DNA from: Streptomyces coeruleorubidus
GTDB lineage: Bacteria > Actinomycetota > Actinomycetes > Streptomycetales > Streptomycetaceae
NCBI RefSeq assembly: GCF_028885415.1
Contig: NZ_CP118527.1
Coordinates: forward strand, 7,130,001 to 7,194,000
DNA: 64,000 bases
Reading direction: 5' to 3'
Below the pieces are notes generated by a model that saw only the letters and a list, made by a program, of their open reading frames with translations, was not told where the DNA came from and did no database searches. This document shows positions 7,245-16,483 of the stretch, in pieces. The stretch's first letter is position 1, and every line of letters starts with the position of its first letter. The position numbers were made by a program, and so were the translations under genes.

Positions 7245-10082
7245 TCAACCGGAGAAGCCGACGTGCGCGAGCCGCAGCGGGCCGCGCAGTCTCAGATGCA
7301 CGTCGTGCACGCCCGCAGCGGCGACGGACGCGCCGAGCGAGACGTAGTCGTACGGGCTTGACGTGGGTGTCGCGGTCGACAGCGCCGCGAGTGCCGGGCC
7401 GCCGTCGAGGGACAGCTCGACCGTGCCCTCACCGGCCACCTCCACCGTCACGCCCAAGATGCCGGACCCGAAGTCGCAGGCGCGGTAGACCAGTTCGCCC
7501 GTCGCCCCGTCCGCCGGCGTCACCGCCTCGCCCGACACCTTCGTACGGTCGACGATCTCGATGCCGATCTGCTCGTCGAAGCCGGCCGCGGCCAGACCGC
7601 CCGTGACGACCGCGCGCGGCTGGGCGGGCTCGCCGTCGAGCGTGACGGTCGTACGCAGCCGGACGTCCTCGCTGGAGGTCCCGGCCAGCAGCTCGTACGC
7701 GCCCGGCTCCAGACGCCACCGGTCCTGGGCCACGTCCCAGAACTCGAAGGCGGACAACGGCACCTGGAAACCCAGCTCCGCCGTCGCCCCGGGGGCGAGG
7801 GTGACGCGGCGGTGGTCCAGCAGCTCGCGGCGCGGACGCGGCACGGACGGGTCGACGGCCCGGGTGTAGAGCTGGGCGACCTCGTCGGCGGTGACGTCAC
7901 CGGTGTTGGTGACCGTGAAGGAGACGTGCACCGACCCGTCCGCCACCCGGGCCGTCAGGCCGTCGTAGGAGAACGACGTGTACGACAGGCCGTGCCCGAA
8001 GGGGAACAGGGGCGTGCCCTCGAAGTACAGGTACGTCTGCCGGCTCCCGATCACGTCGTAGTCGAGGAGGCCGGGCAGGTCGGCGTCGTCGGCGTACCAG
8101 GTCTGCGGGAGGCGGCCGGCGGGGGAGACGTCGCCGGCCAGCACGCGGGCCAGGGCGGTGCCGGCCGCCTGGCCGCCGTGCGCGGTCCACAGCACGGCCG
8201 GGAGGTCCGCCGGGTCGACCGCGTACGGGTACGCGGAGACCAGCGCCAGCACGGTCGCGGGGTTCGCCGCGCGAGCAGCCCGCAGCAGTCGCTCCTGCTG
8301 CCCGGGCAGGCGCAGGGTCGTACGGTCCTCGGTCTCGCGGCCGTTGATGTGCGGGTCGTTGCCCGCCACCATCACGACCACGTCGGCCTGCGCGGCGGCC
8401 CGCGCCACCGCCTCCTCGCCGCGCTCGGTGACGACCAGCTCGAAGACCTCGGGATCTTCGTCGGCAACCTTCAGGCCGTCGGCGGAGACACACACGTGGC
8501 GACCCGTTCCCAGGTGCTTCAGGAGGTGCCCGTTCTCGTGCGGTTCCAGGCGGAACGTCTCCTGGACGATCCAGCCTCCGGGCTGGTCGGCGGAGGCGCG
8601 GACGCGGCCGTCCTCGGCGACCGAGAGGTAGCGGCCGTCGGGCGCGCGCAGGGTCAGCACGCCCTCGCCCCAGTCGACCAGCGCCAGCTCGGTACCGGTC
8701 GCGTCGGTGACGAGCGCGGGCAGGTCGGTGCGGCCCGCGAGCAGCGCCGGGTCGAGCGCGCCCTCGGCGCCGCGCACCTGGTCGGCGGCGTCCTCGACCA
8801 CCGGTACGTGCAGGAAGGCGCCCGCGGAGGTCTTCAGCCGGACCCGGTCCACGCCCTCCGCGAACTCCACGCACTGCGCGCCGAACCGCTCGTACAGGCC
8901 CTCCAACGGGGTCGAGCGGCGGATGAGCGTGCCGCTGTACCAGTCGCGCTTGCACTCGTCGGCGAGCAGCCCGACCACCGCGACCCGGGTGTCCGGGGCG
9001 AGCGGCAGCACCCCGTCGTTCTTCAGCAGCACGATCGCCTGCTCGGCGGCCTCCTGCGCGAGGGCGCGGTGCGCCGGGGTGTCGAACTCGCTGGTGGCGT
9101 CGTGCGGGTCGTACTCCGGGTCGAACTCACCCAGCCGGAAGCGGACCGAGAGCTGCCGGCGGACGGCTGTGTCGACGTCGGCCTCGGTCAGCAGCCCGCG
9201 CTCCAGGGCGCCGCGCAGGCGTCCGATCATCTGCGAGGAGTCCGTGCCGTGGTCCGTGAAGCTGTCGACGCCCGCCACGAGGGAGGCCGCGGTGGCCTCC
9301 TCGTGCGTGTCGAAGTAGTGCTCGGAGTCGACCAGGTTGCTCGGCGCGCCCGCGTCCGAGCAGACCAGCAGCTCCTCCTCGGTCCAGGCGCGCAGATGCT
9401 CCCGCAGGTACGGCGAGACGTGGTTGGGGCGGCCGTTGACCAGGTTGTACGCCGGCATCACCCCGGCCACCGCACCCGCCTCGACGGTCTCCCGGAAGGC
9501 CTTCAGGTCGTACTCGTGCAGCACGCGCGGGCGCACCGAGCTCGACGTCGTGGACCGGTCCGTCTCGTTGTTGTGGGCGAGCCAGTGCTTCAGCACGGGC
9601 GCGGTGCGCCAGTAGGTCGGGTGGTCGCCGCGCAGGCCGTGCGTGTAGGCGGTGGCGATCGCCGAGGTGAGCTTCGGATCCTCCGAGTAGCCCTCCTCGT
9701 TGCGGCCCCACAGGGGGTGGCGCAGCAGGTTGACGGTCGGCGCCCAGACGTTGAGGCCGACCCGGTCGTCCTTGGCGCGCATCGCGCGGATCTCCTTGGA
9801 CACCGCGTCGCCGACGCGCCGCACCAGCTCCGGGTTCCAGGTGGCACCCAGGCCGACGGCCTGCGGGAACACCGTCGCCGGGCCCATCCACGCCACGCCG
9901 TGCAGGGCCTCCTGGCCGGTGCGGAAGGCGGAGATGCCGAGCCGTTCCACGGCGGGCGCGAACTGGTGAAGGAAGGCGATCTTCTCCGCCGGCGTGAGCC
10001 GCGACAGGAGGTCGTCGATCCGCTTCGCGAACGGCAGGCGCGGATCGCGGAACGGCGGACTGGGCGGCGTGTGTGCGGTCAC
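7245..10082 (-). CDS. GH3 beta-glucosidase with C-terminal CBM6-like domain
   Basis: A 945-residue glycoside hydrolase family 3 enzyme without a signal peptide, so cytosolic. The nucleophile aspartate lies in VCSDAGAP (about residue 243) and an acid/base-type glutamate in NGRETEDR. The fibronectin-III-like segment after FPFGHGLSYTSF is also present. Between the two GH3 lobes sits an insert of about 150 residues resembling a fascin-like beta-trefoil. The last about 130 residues look like a CBM6. GTG 10082 was preferred over ATG 10139 because it has GAGGGAA 6 bases upstream and because the longer start would put an operator palindrome (10119-10132) inside the gene. In this locus it most likely removes glucose from the non-reducing end of de-xylosylated xyloglucan fragments. 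Beta-xylosidase activity is the alternative. Confidence 0.88.
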   Translation of the reverse strand: MTAHTPPSPPFRDPRLPFAKRIDDLLSRLTPAEKIAFLHQFAPAVERLGISAFRTGQEALHGVAWMGPATVFPQAVGLGATWNPELVRRVGDAVSKEIRAMRAKDDRVGLNVWAPTVNLLRHPLWGRNEEGYSEDPKLTSAIATAYTHGLRGDHPTYWRTAPVLKHWLAHNNETDRSTTSSSVRPRVLHEYDLKAFRETVEAGAVAGVMPAYNLVNGRPNHVSPYLREHLRAWTEEELLVCSDAGAPSNLVDSEHYFDTHEEATAASLVAGVDSFTDHGTDSSQMIGRLRGALERGLLTEADVDTAVRRQLSVRFRLGEFDPEYDPHDATSEFDTPAHRALAQEAAEQAIVLLKNDGVLPLAPDTRVAVVGLLADECKRDWYSGTLIRRSTPLEGLYERFGAQCVEFAEGVDRVRLKTSAGAFLHVPVVEDAADQVRGAEGALDPALLAGRTDLPALVTDATGTELALVDWGEGVLTLRAPDGRYLSVAEDGRVRASADQPGGWIVQETFRLEPHENGHLLKHLGTGRHVCVSADGLKVADEDPEVFELVVTERGEEAVARAAAQADVVVMVAGNDPHINGRETEDRTTLRLPGQQERLLRAARAANPATVLALVSAYPYAVDPADLPAVLWTAHGGQAAGTALARVLAGDVSPAGRLPQTWYADDADLPGLLDYDVIGSRQTYLYFEGTPLFPFGHGLSYTSFSYDGLTARVADGSVHVSFTVTNTGDVTADEVAQLYTRAVDPSVPRPRRELLDHRRVTLAPGATAELGFQVPLSAFEFWDVAQDRWRLEPGAYELLAGTSSEDVRLRTTVTLDGEPAQPRAVVTGGLAAAGFDEQIGIEIVDRTKVSGEAVTPADGATGELVYRACDFGSGILGVTVEVAGEGTVELSLDGGPALAALSTATPTSSPYDYVSLGASVAAAGVHDVHLRLRGPLRLAHVGFSG

Positions 10083-10118
10083 GTGGGTTTCCCTCTGGGA
10101 TGGAGCGGCATGACGCTT

Positions 10119-10132
10119 TCGAAGCGCTTCGA
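10119..10132. promoter_or_regulatory. LacI-type operator 1, before GH3
   Basis: Perfect 14-base palindrome TCGAAGCGCTTCGA, with the CG centre typical of LacI-family operators. It lies 37-50 bases upstream of the GH3 start. On the minus strand, TTGACA at 10161-10156 is a good -35 element, which places the operator over the expected transcription start. The same sequence recurs at 10302 and 25989, and nearly so at 25900. Confidence 0.8.
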
Positions 10133-10301
10133 TGCTCATTCGACGTGGGGGCGGGTGTCAAGACACCCCGGCGCAACAACTCGCGGCATTCGGCGGCATT
10201 CCAAGCGGCATACGACTCAGGTCGCGATCGTGCATACCTCGGAGGAATCTTGGAATCGCCCCTTGTGCACCCCTGGGTGTTCACTTAACCTCGCAGCAAC
10301 A

Positions 10302-10315
10302 TCGAAGCGCTTCGA
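10302..10315. promoter_or_regulatory. LacI-type operator 2, before transporter operon
   Basis: Perfect 14-base palindrome TCGAAGCGCTTCGA, identical to the copy at 10119. It lies 139 bases upstream of the substrate-binding protein start and directly after a possible promoter (TTGTGC/TTAACC). A bound repressor here would block the transporter operon and, by read-through, the glycosidases behind it. Confidence 0.8.
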
Positions 10316-10453
10316 CTGTGAAGTCCGCCACCCGGTGGTGCGCACTCCTCGTCACGCGTCGGAGTATCGCTTCGGCTCAGCCAGTTCCACTCGAGACACC
10401 GCAGCCGACGGCCCACCGCCGGGTGTCCTGGTGCGCCATGAAGGGTTGACGCA

Positions 10454-12133
10454 ATGACGCCGAACGCCGCCTCCTCCGGACCCAGCCGGAGAAGTTTCCT
10501 CGCCTCCACGGCGGTCGCCACCGCAGCGGTGGCGGGTGGGATGCCGTTGCTTGCCGCGTGCGGCGGGTCGGAGAGCGGGTCGCGGGACGGGACCACGTCG
10601 GGGAAGACAGCGAAGAAGCTGCTGCCGGCGTACGTCGCCAGCAACGTGGTGACGCCGGACATCCCGTCCAAGAACGGCTCGGCGATGGGCTTCACCAGCA
10701 AGCTCGACCTTGCGGACCTCAAGACTTCGGTGCCGAAGAAGCTCGGCAAGGGCAGCTCGATCAAGATCATGTCGCCGTTCTGGGGGACTCCGCCGAAGGG
10801 CGACAACGCCTACTACAAGGCGATGAACGACCTGATCGGCGTCGACATCACCTGGCAGAACCAGGACGGCGTGACCTACGACGAGAAGCTCGGCGCGGTC
10901 CTCGCCTCCAGCGACGTGCCGGACGTCGTGGTCATCCCCAGCTGGAACATGGGCGGCAAGATACCCAGCGCCATCATCAGCAAGTTCGCTGATCTCGGGC
11001 CGTACCTGTCCGGGGACGCGATCAAGAAGTACCCGAACCTCGCGGCCATCCCGAGCGGCGCCTGGCAGTACTCCATCTTCGGCGGCAAGCTGCGCGGTCT
11101 GCCCCAGCCCGCCCCGTCCGTCGTCGGCATCGTGCCCTTCTACCGCAAGGACATCTTCGACAAGGAGGGCTGGGAACTCCCCAAGTCCCCGGACGAGTTC
11201 CTCGCCCTCGCCAAGGAGATCACCCGGCCCAAGGCCAAGGTGTGGGCCTGCGACGACATGAAGTGGACCGCCTTCAACATCTTCGGAGTGCTCTCCGGCA
11301 GCGAGAAGCCGCTCGGCTGGAACCTGACCGACGGCAAGATGATCTACCGCGTCGAGACGGAGGAGTACCTCGAGGCGCTGGAGTGGACGCGCAAGCTGTA
11401 CTCGGCGGGTGTGGTCCACCCCGACGCCAAGGCCGTCAACCAGGGCACCGCGGCTGACCGTTTCACCTCCGGTCAGGTCCTGATGTACAACCAGAACATC
11501 TCGGACTGGTGGGGCAAGATGGCCGAGCAGATCGGCCAGAACCCCGACTTCCGCATCTCCGGCATGGACATCTTCGGCGCCGACGGCGGCGACCCCACGC
11601 TGTGGGCCGGATCGCCCGCGGGCATCTTCGCCTTCGTCAACAAGAAGGCGTCCAAGGCCGTCATCGAGGACATCCTGGCCGCCGCCAACGTCACCGCCGC
11701 CCCGTACGGCACCAAGGAGTACATGCTCACCAACTACGGGGTCGAGGGCACGCACTACTCCGTCAAGGACGGGGTGCCCACCAAGAACGACAAGGGCAAC
11801 CAGGAGGTCATGAACGCCTACGTGATGCTCGCCAGCCCCGCCCCCACCATCGCGCACCCGGACCTCCCGGACATCGCGAAGGAGCAGGTGGAGTGGCAGC
11901 AGCGGATGGGCGCCTTCACCAAGAAGTCCACCTTCTGGGGCATGCAGATCACCGAGCCCGCCCGCTACACGAACCTCTCCAACGACTTCGAGCAGCTGGA
12001 GGACGACGTCGTCCGCGGCCGCAAGAAGATCAGCGACATGCAGCAGGCCGTCTCCGACTGGAAGAAGCAGGGCGGCGACAAGCTGCGCGACTGGTACCAG
12101 AAGCTGCACGACGACAACGGTTCCGCGCAGTGA
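10454..12133 (+). CDS. Oligosaccharide ABC importer substrate-binding lipoprotein
   Basis: A 559-residue extracellular binding lipoprotein. The N-terminus has a twin-arginine-like RRSFLAS, then a hydrophobic stretch and the lipobox LLAAC with the lipidated cysteine at residue 36, so Tat export and lipid anchoring are likely. The body resembles the long LplA-type sugar-binding proteins, which pair with LplB/YtcP-type permeases and take large oligosaccharides. It is first in an operon, 26 bases before the first permease. Context suggests xyloglucan oligosaccharides as ligand (inference). No ATPase gene is in the locus; in Streptomyces a shared ATPase such as MsiK usually serves such importers. 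The operator palindrome at 10302 suggests control by the LacI protein at 24869. Confidence 0.88.
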   Translation: MTPNAASSGPSRRSFLASTAVATAAVAGGMPLLAACGGSESGSRDGTTSGKTAKKLLPAYVASNVVTPDIPSKNGSAMGFTSKLDLADLKTSVPKKLGKGSSIKIMSPFWGTPPKGDNAYYKAMNDLIGVDITWQNQDGVTYDEKLGAVLASSDVPDVVVIPSWNMGGKIPSAIISKFADLGPYLSGDAIKKYPNLAAIPSGAWQYSIFGGKLRGLPQPAPSVVGIVPFYRKDIFDKEGWELPKSPDEFLALAKEITRPKAKVWACDDMKWTAFNIFGVLSGSEKPLGWNLTDGKMIYRVETEEYLEALEWTRKLYSAGVVHPDAKAVNQGTAADRFTSGQVLMYNQNISDWWGKMAEQIGQNPDFRISGMDIFGADGGDPTLWAGSPAGIFAFVNKKASKAVIEDILAAANVTAAPYGTKEYMLTNYGVEGTHYSVKDGVPTKNDKGNQEVMNAYVMLASPAPTIAHPDLPDIAKEQVEWQQRMGAFTKKSTFWGMQITEPARYTNLSNDFEQLEDDVVRGRKKISDMQQAVSDWKKQGGDKLRDWYQKLHDDNGSAQ

Positions 12134-12159
12134 CCCGGGCCTGAGGCAAGGAGAAAGCC

Positions 12160-13194
12160 GTGTCCAACAGCACGGTGCCTCGCAGCAGGGCCGAGGCGAA
12201 GAAGACCGAGGCGGCTCCCCGGGCGGCGGACGCCCCCGGGGAGGGGCCGGAGAAGGAACTCTCCGGCAAGCTGAGCCTCCGGTTGCGGTTCCGCCGCGAC
12301 CGCACACTGATCCTGATGACCCTGCCGGCCGTCGCGCTGGTCCTGGTCTTCAACTACATACCGATCCTGGGCAACGTCGTCGCCTTCCAGGATTACGACC
12401 CGTACGTCAGCGACAACGGCTTCATCGCCATGCTGGAGAGCCCCTGGGTGGGCTTCGAGCAGTTCCAGCGGGTCTTCGCGGACTCGGCGTTCTGGGACGC
12501 CGTGCAGAACACGTTCGTGCTGTTCTTCCTCCAGCTGGTGCTGTTCTTCCCGGTCCCCATCCTGCTCGCGCTGCTCATCAACAGCGTGATCAGGCCCCGG
12601 ATCCGGGCGGTGTCGCAGGCGATCCTCTACCTGCCGCACTTCTTCTCCTGGGTGCTGGTCATCACCGTCTTCCAGCAGATCTTCGGCGGCGCCGGCATCA
12701 TCGCGCAGACGTTGCGGCAGCGCGGGTACGAGGGCTTCGACCTCATGACCGATCCCGGGATCTTCAAGTTCCTGGTGACGGCGGAGGGCGTCTGGAAGGA
12801 CGCGGGCTGGGGCATCATCGTCTTCCTCGCCGCGCTCGCCTCCGTGAGCCCCGACCTGTACGAGGCGGCGGCCATGGACGGGGCCGGGCGCTGGCGCCGC
12901 ATGTGGCACGTCACGCTGCCCGCGCTGCGGCCCGTGATCGCCCTGCTGCTGGTGCTGCGGGTCGGTGACGCGCTCACCGTCGGCTTCGAGCAGATCCTGT
13001 TGCAACGCGATGCGGTGGGACCAGGGGCGGCGGAGGTCCTCGACACCTACGTCTGGTGGAACGGCGTCCGCAACCAGGACTTCGGCTACGCGGCCGCCGC
13101 AGGGCTGATCAAGGGCCTGGTGAGCGTGGCCCTCGTCCTCGCCGCGAACAAGGTGGCCCACTTCATGGGCGAGCAGGGGGTGTACAAGAAGTGA
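12160..13194 (+). CDS. Sugar ABC transporter permease, LplB-like
   Basis: A 344-residue inner-membrane permease (MalF side of the importer) with about six membrane helices. The first starts at RTLILMTLPAVALVLVFNYI, and the FNYIPILGNVVAFQDYDP segment is typical of LplB. The cytoplasmic EAA loop is visible as YEAAAMDGAGRWRRMWHVTLP, the contact for the ATPase. Residues 1-45 are a charged cytosolic leader. The start is GTG 12160 behind AAGGAG. It overlaps the next gene by GTGA, so the two are translationally coupled. Confidence 0.9.
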   Translation: MSNSTVPRSRAEAKKTEAAPRAADAPGEGPEKELSGKLSLRLRFRRDRTLILMTLPAVALVLVFNYIPILGNVVAFQDYDPYVSDNGFIAMLESPWVGFEQFQRVFADSAFWDAVQNTFVLFFLQLVLFFPVPILLALLINSVIRPRIRAVSQAILYLPHFFSWVLVITVFQQIFGGAGIIAQTLRQRGYEGFDLMTDPGIFKFLVTAEGVWKDAGWGIIVFLAALASVSPDLYEAAAMDGAGRWRRMWHVTLPALRPVIALLLVLRVGDALTVGFEQILLQRDAVGPGAAEVLDTYVWWNGVRNQDFGYAAAAGLIKGLVSVALVLAANKVAHFMGEQGVYKK

Positions 13195-14141
13195 CCGCCG
13201 TCATGGACAAGGCCGCCATCGAGGAGGCGGCGCGTGAACCCCGCTGGTGGGAGGCTCCGCCGAGGCCCGTCTGGGAGGAGGAGCCCAGCAAGGCCGGGGT
13301 CGCCGGCAAGGGCATCGTCCTGTTCGGCGCCTGTCTCGCCGTGCTGTTCCCGCTGTGGATCGTCATCGTCACGAGCCTGTCCTCGAAGAAGACCATCACC
13401 GAGGCCGGCGGGCTGGTGATGATCCCGAAGGACATCACCTTCATCGCCTACCAGGAGCTGCTGAGCGGCGGGCAGGTGACCCGGGCGGCGATCGTCAGCG
13501 TGGGCGTCACGCTGGCCGGCACGCTGTTCTCGATGACGGTGTCGGTTCTCGCGGCCTACGGGCTGTCCCGGAGCGGGTCACTCGGGCATCGCTGGCTGCT
13601 GATGACGTTGCTCGCGACGATGTTCTTCGGGGCCGGGCTCATTCCGACGTATCTGCTGGTGCAGTCGCTGGGACTGACGGACACGTACCTCGCGCTGATC
13701 CTGCCGAGCGCGGTCAGTGTCTTCAACATCCTGGTCCTGCGCGCGTTCTTCATGGGGATCTCCCCGGAGCTGATCGACAGCGCGCGGATCGACGGGGCGG
13801 GGGACTGGCGGATCCTGTGGCAGATCGTCCTTCCGCTCTCGCGGGCCGTGGTCGCGGTGATCACGTTGTTCTACGCGGTCGGGTACTGGAGTGCGTGGTT
13901 CAACGCGTCGATCTACCTCAGTGACCAGGACATGATGCCGTTGCAGAACGTCATGATTCAGCTGGTGCAGAAGCAGGAGGCGCCGGTGGGGGTGAGTCAG
14001 GCGATCAAGACGGGGCAGATTTCCGGGCTGGCGATTCAGATGGCCGTGATGGTCATGGCGTTGTTGCCGGTTGCCGTGATCTCGCCGTTCGTCCAGAAGC
14101 ATTTCAAGAAGGGCATGCTCACGGGGGCCGTCAAGGGGTGA
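13191..14141 (+). CDS. Sugar ABC transporter permease, YtcP-like
   Basis: A 316-residue second permease (MalG side) with about six membrane helices. The EAA loop reads IDSARIDGAGDWRILWQIVLP. Its GTG start overlaps the TGA of the previous permease (GTGA, 13191-13194); ATG 13203 is a possible start four codons later. An upstream open frame reaching back to 13056 is only read-through of the frame. With the lipoprotein and LplB-like partner it forms a membrane import channel. It is followed by a Streptomyces-type intergenic repeat rather than a terminator, so transcription may continue into GH74. Confidence 0.9.
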   Translation: MTAVMDKAAIEEAAREPRWWEAPPRPVWEEEPSKAGVAGKGIVLFGACLAVLFPLWIVIVTSLSSKKTITEAGGLVMIPKDITFIAYQELLSGGQVTRAAIVSVGVTLAGTLFSMTVSVLAAYGLSRSGSLGHRWLLMTLLATMFFGAGLIPTYLLVQSLGLTDTYLALILPSAVSVFNILVLRAFFMGISPELIDSARIDGAGDWRILWQIVLPLSRAVVAVITLFYAVGYWSAWFNASIYLSDQDMMPLQNVMIQLVQKQEAPVGVSQAIKTGQISGLAIQMAVMVMALLPVAVISPFVQKHFKKGMLTGAVKG

Positions 14142-14170
14142 TGCCCCTTGTGTGAGTTCTCGCCGTAGGG

Positions 14171-14231
14171 CTGTCGGTTGTTTGTCGTGTGCCGCTGCGT
14201 TGTGGCTTGTCGCGCAGTTCCCCGCGCCCCT
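14171..14231 (-). repeat. Dispersed intergenic repeat, copy A
   Basis: Read on the minus strand this begins AGGGGCGCGGGGAACTGCGC and continues with GACAAGCCACAACGCAGC. A diverged copy in the other orientation lies at 32165-32245 (shared blocks GGGGCGCGGGG, GCGCGAC.AGCCACA and CCGCAG). Short elements of this kind are scattered between genes in Streptomyces genomes. It sits in the spacer between the transporter permease and the GH74 gene. Confidence 0.55.
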
Positions 14232-14272
14232 CAAGCCTTTCCCCAACTCTTTTGCAAGAACCGAGGTATGTC

Positions 14273-16483
14273 ATGCGCACGTTCCCCCTCAGCAGACGCG
14301 CTGTGCTCGCCGGGACCGCCGCCACGGCCGCGGTCGCCACCCTTCCGGTCCTCCAGGGGCGTGCCCAGGCCGCCGCCCCCGCCGCAGGCGGCGCCTACCG
14401 CTGGCGCAACGCCGTCCAGGGCGGCACCGGATTCGTGACCGGCGTCCTCTTCCACCCCTCCGTCCGCGGCCTCGCCTACGCCCGCACCGACATCGGCGGC
14501 GCCTACCGCTGGGACGACCGGACCGACCGGTGGATCCCGCTGACCGACCACATCGGCTGGGACGACTGGAACCTCCTCGGCGTCGAGGCCATGGCCGTCG
14601 ACCCTGCCCACCCGAACCGGCTGTACCTCGCCCTGGGTACGTACGCGCAGTCCTGGGCCGGCAACGGGGCCGTGCTGCGGTCCGAGGACCGCGGCGCGAC
14701 CTGGAAGCGCACCGACCTCAGCGTGAAGCTCGGGGCCAACGAGGACGGGCGCGGCTGCGGCGAGCGGCTGCTCGTCGACCCGCGCGACAGCGACACCCTC
14801 TGGCTCGGCACCCGGCACGACGGGCTGCTCAAGTCGACCGACCGGGGCGCCACCTGGAAGGCCGTGACCTTCCCGGCCGCCCCCAGCGCCACCGGCCAGG
14901 GCGTCACCCTCCTCGTCGCCGCGGGCCGCACCGTCTACGCCGGCTGGGGCGACTCCGACGGCACCTCCGCGAACCTCTACAGAACCGCCGACGGCACCAC
15001 CTGGAAGGCCGTCCCCGGGCAGCCCGCCGGCACCGCCGCCAAGGTCCCGGTCCGGGCCGCGTACGACCGGCACACCTGCGAGCTGTACGTGACGTACGCC
15101 AACGCCCCGGGCCCGAACGGTCAGTCCGACGGCAGCGTGCACAAGCTGCGTACGACCACCGGGAAGTGGACCGAGGTCACGCCCGTGAAGCCCGGCGGGC
15201 CGACGAGCGACGGCGGGACCGACGCCTTCGGCTACGGCGGTGTCGCCGTCGACGCCCGGCGCCCCGGCACGGTCGTCGTCTCCACCAACAACCGCTGGGC
15301 GCTGGTCGACACCCTGTACCGGACCACCAACGGCGGCCGCACCTGGAAGTCCCTGAAGGACGAGGCCGTCCTCGACGTCTCCGAGACGCCGTACCTCAAG
15401 TGGGGCGCCGACAAGCCCAAGTTCGGCTGGTGGATCCAGGCCGTCGGCCTCGACCCGTTCGACTCCGAGCACATCGTCTACGGCACGGGCGCGACCCTCT
15501 ACGGCACCCGCGACCTCAAGCGCTGGGCCCCGCAGATCCGCGGCCTGGAGGAGGCGTCCATCCGGCAGCTGGTCTCGCCTCCGACCGGTGAGGCCCACCT
15601 GATCAGCGGGTCCGGGGACATCGGCGTGATGTACCACGAGCGGCTCACCGCGTCCCCCTCGCGCGGCATGGCGTCGAACCCGGTGTTCGGCACGTCGACG
15701 GGGCTCGCGCTGGCCGCGGCCAAGCCGTCGTACGTCGTCCGGGCCGGCTGGGGCGACAACGGCAACGGCGCTTGGTCGAACGACGGCGGTAAGACCTGGG
15801 CGCCCTTCAAGGCGCAGCCCGCCATCGCCAAGGACGCGCCGGGACCGATCGCCACCAACGCCGACGGCAGCGTGCTGCTGTGGTCCTTCGCGCACTGGGA
15901 CGGCACCACGTACCCGGCCCACCGCTCGGCGGACAACGGCGCCACCTGGACCGAGGTCACCTCCTACCCGAAGGGCGCCGCCCCGGTCGCGGACCCGGTC
16001 GATCCGAAGCGCTTCTACGCCTTCGACACCGCCACCGGCACACTGCACGCCAGCACCGACGGCGGCCTGACCTTCACCGCCCGGGCCACCGGCCTGAAAT
16101 CGGGCGACACCGAGTTCCGGCTCGTCGCGGCCCCCGGCCGCTCCGGGGACCTGTGGCTGAGCCTCAAGGGGAACGGGCTGTACCGCTCCACCGACGGCGG
16201 GGCGAACTTCACCAAGGTCGGCAGCTGCTGGGCCTCGTACACCCTCGGCTTCGGCAAGGCCGCCGAGGGCGCCTCCTACCCGGCGGTCTACATGGTCGGC
16301 TCCACCGAGAGCATCACCGCCGTCTACCGCTCCGACGACGAGGCGAAGACCTGGACGCGGATCAACGACGACCAGCACCAGTGGGGCTGGATCGGCGCGG
16401 CCATCACCGGCGATCCGCGCGTCTACGGCCGCGTGTACATCGCCACCAACGGGCGCGGAGTGCAGTACGGGGAGCCCGCCTGA
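14273..16483 (+). CDS. Secreted GH74 xyloglucanase
   Basis: A 736-residue family 74 endo-beta-1,4-glucanase that cuts the substituted glucan backbone of xyloglucan outside the cell. The twin-arginine-type signal peptide (SRRAVLAGTAATAAVATLP, cleavage near residue 37) suggests Tat export. The mature protein is two seven-bladed propellers rich in BNR-like repeats (STDRGATWK, STDGGLTF). The two catalytic aspartates known for GH74 appear as Asp73 in ARTDIGGAYRW and Asp449 in SGSGDIGV. There is no carbohydrate-binding module or linker, so it is a catalytic domain only. ATG 14273 has CGAGG upstream. It overlaps the GH42 gene by one base (TGATG). It has no operator of its own and probably depends on the transporter promoter. 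Confidence 0.92.
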   Translation: MRTFPLSRRAVLAGTAATAAVATLPVLQGRAQAAAPAAGGAYRWRNAVQGGTGFVTGVLFHPSVRGLAYARTDIGGAYRWDDRTDRWIPLTDHIGWDDWNLLGVEAMAVDPAHPNRLYLALGTYAQSWAGNGAVLRSEDRGATWKRTDLSVKLGANEDGRGCGERLLVDPRDSDTLWLGTRHDGLLKSTDRGATWKAVTFPAAPSATGQGVTLLVAAGRTVYAGWGDSDGTSANLYRTADGTTWKAVPGQPAGTAAKVPVRAAYDRHTCELYVTYANAPGPNGQSDGSVHKLRTTTGKWTEVTPVKPGGPTSDGGTDAFGYGGVAVDARRPGTVVVSTNNRWALVDTLYRTTNGGRTWKSLKDEAVLDVSETPYLKWGADKPKFGWWIQAVGLDPFDSEHIVYGTGATLYGTRDLKRWAPQIRGLEEASIRQLVSPPTGEAHLISGSGDIGVMYHERLTASPSRGMASNPVFGTSTGLALAAAKPSYVVRAGWGDNGNGAWSNDGGKTWAPFKAQPAIAKDAPGPIATNADGSVLLWSFAHWDGTTYPAHRSADNGATWTEVTSYPKGAAPVADPVDPKRFYAFDTATGTLHASTDGGLTFTARATGLKSGDTEFRLVAAPGRSGDLWLSLKGNGLYRSTDGGANFTKVGSCWASYTLGFGKAAEGASYPAVYMVGSTESITAVYRSDDEAKTWTRINDDQHQWGWIGAAITGDPRVYGRVYIATNGRGVQYGEPA

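Larger units (their letters stand above)
10083..10453. other. Divergent control region between GH3 and transporter
   Basis: A gene-free stretch between two divergent units. It holds two operator palindromes (10119-10132 and 10302-10315), the GH3-side -35 TTGACA (10161-10156, minus) inside the small inverted repeat GGGTGTCAAGACACCC at 10153-10168, and a possible plus promoter TTGTGC (10263-10268) with TTAACC (10285-10290) just before operator 2. The operators are 183 bases apart centre to centre, so repression by looping is possible. No small gene was recognised. Confidence 0.6.

Noticed and set aside
7812..10457. 881-codon plus-strand frame over the GH3 gene
   Set aside because: Antisense shadow; it would also cover both operators and the start of the transporter operon.
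16004..16017. CCGAAGCGCTTCTA, a 12/14 match to the LacI operator
   Set aside because: Lies inside GH74 codons for Pro-Lys-Arg-Phe-Tyr, which are common codons here; far from any start, so likely chance.
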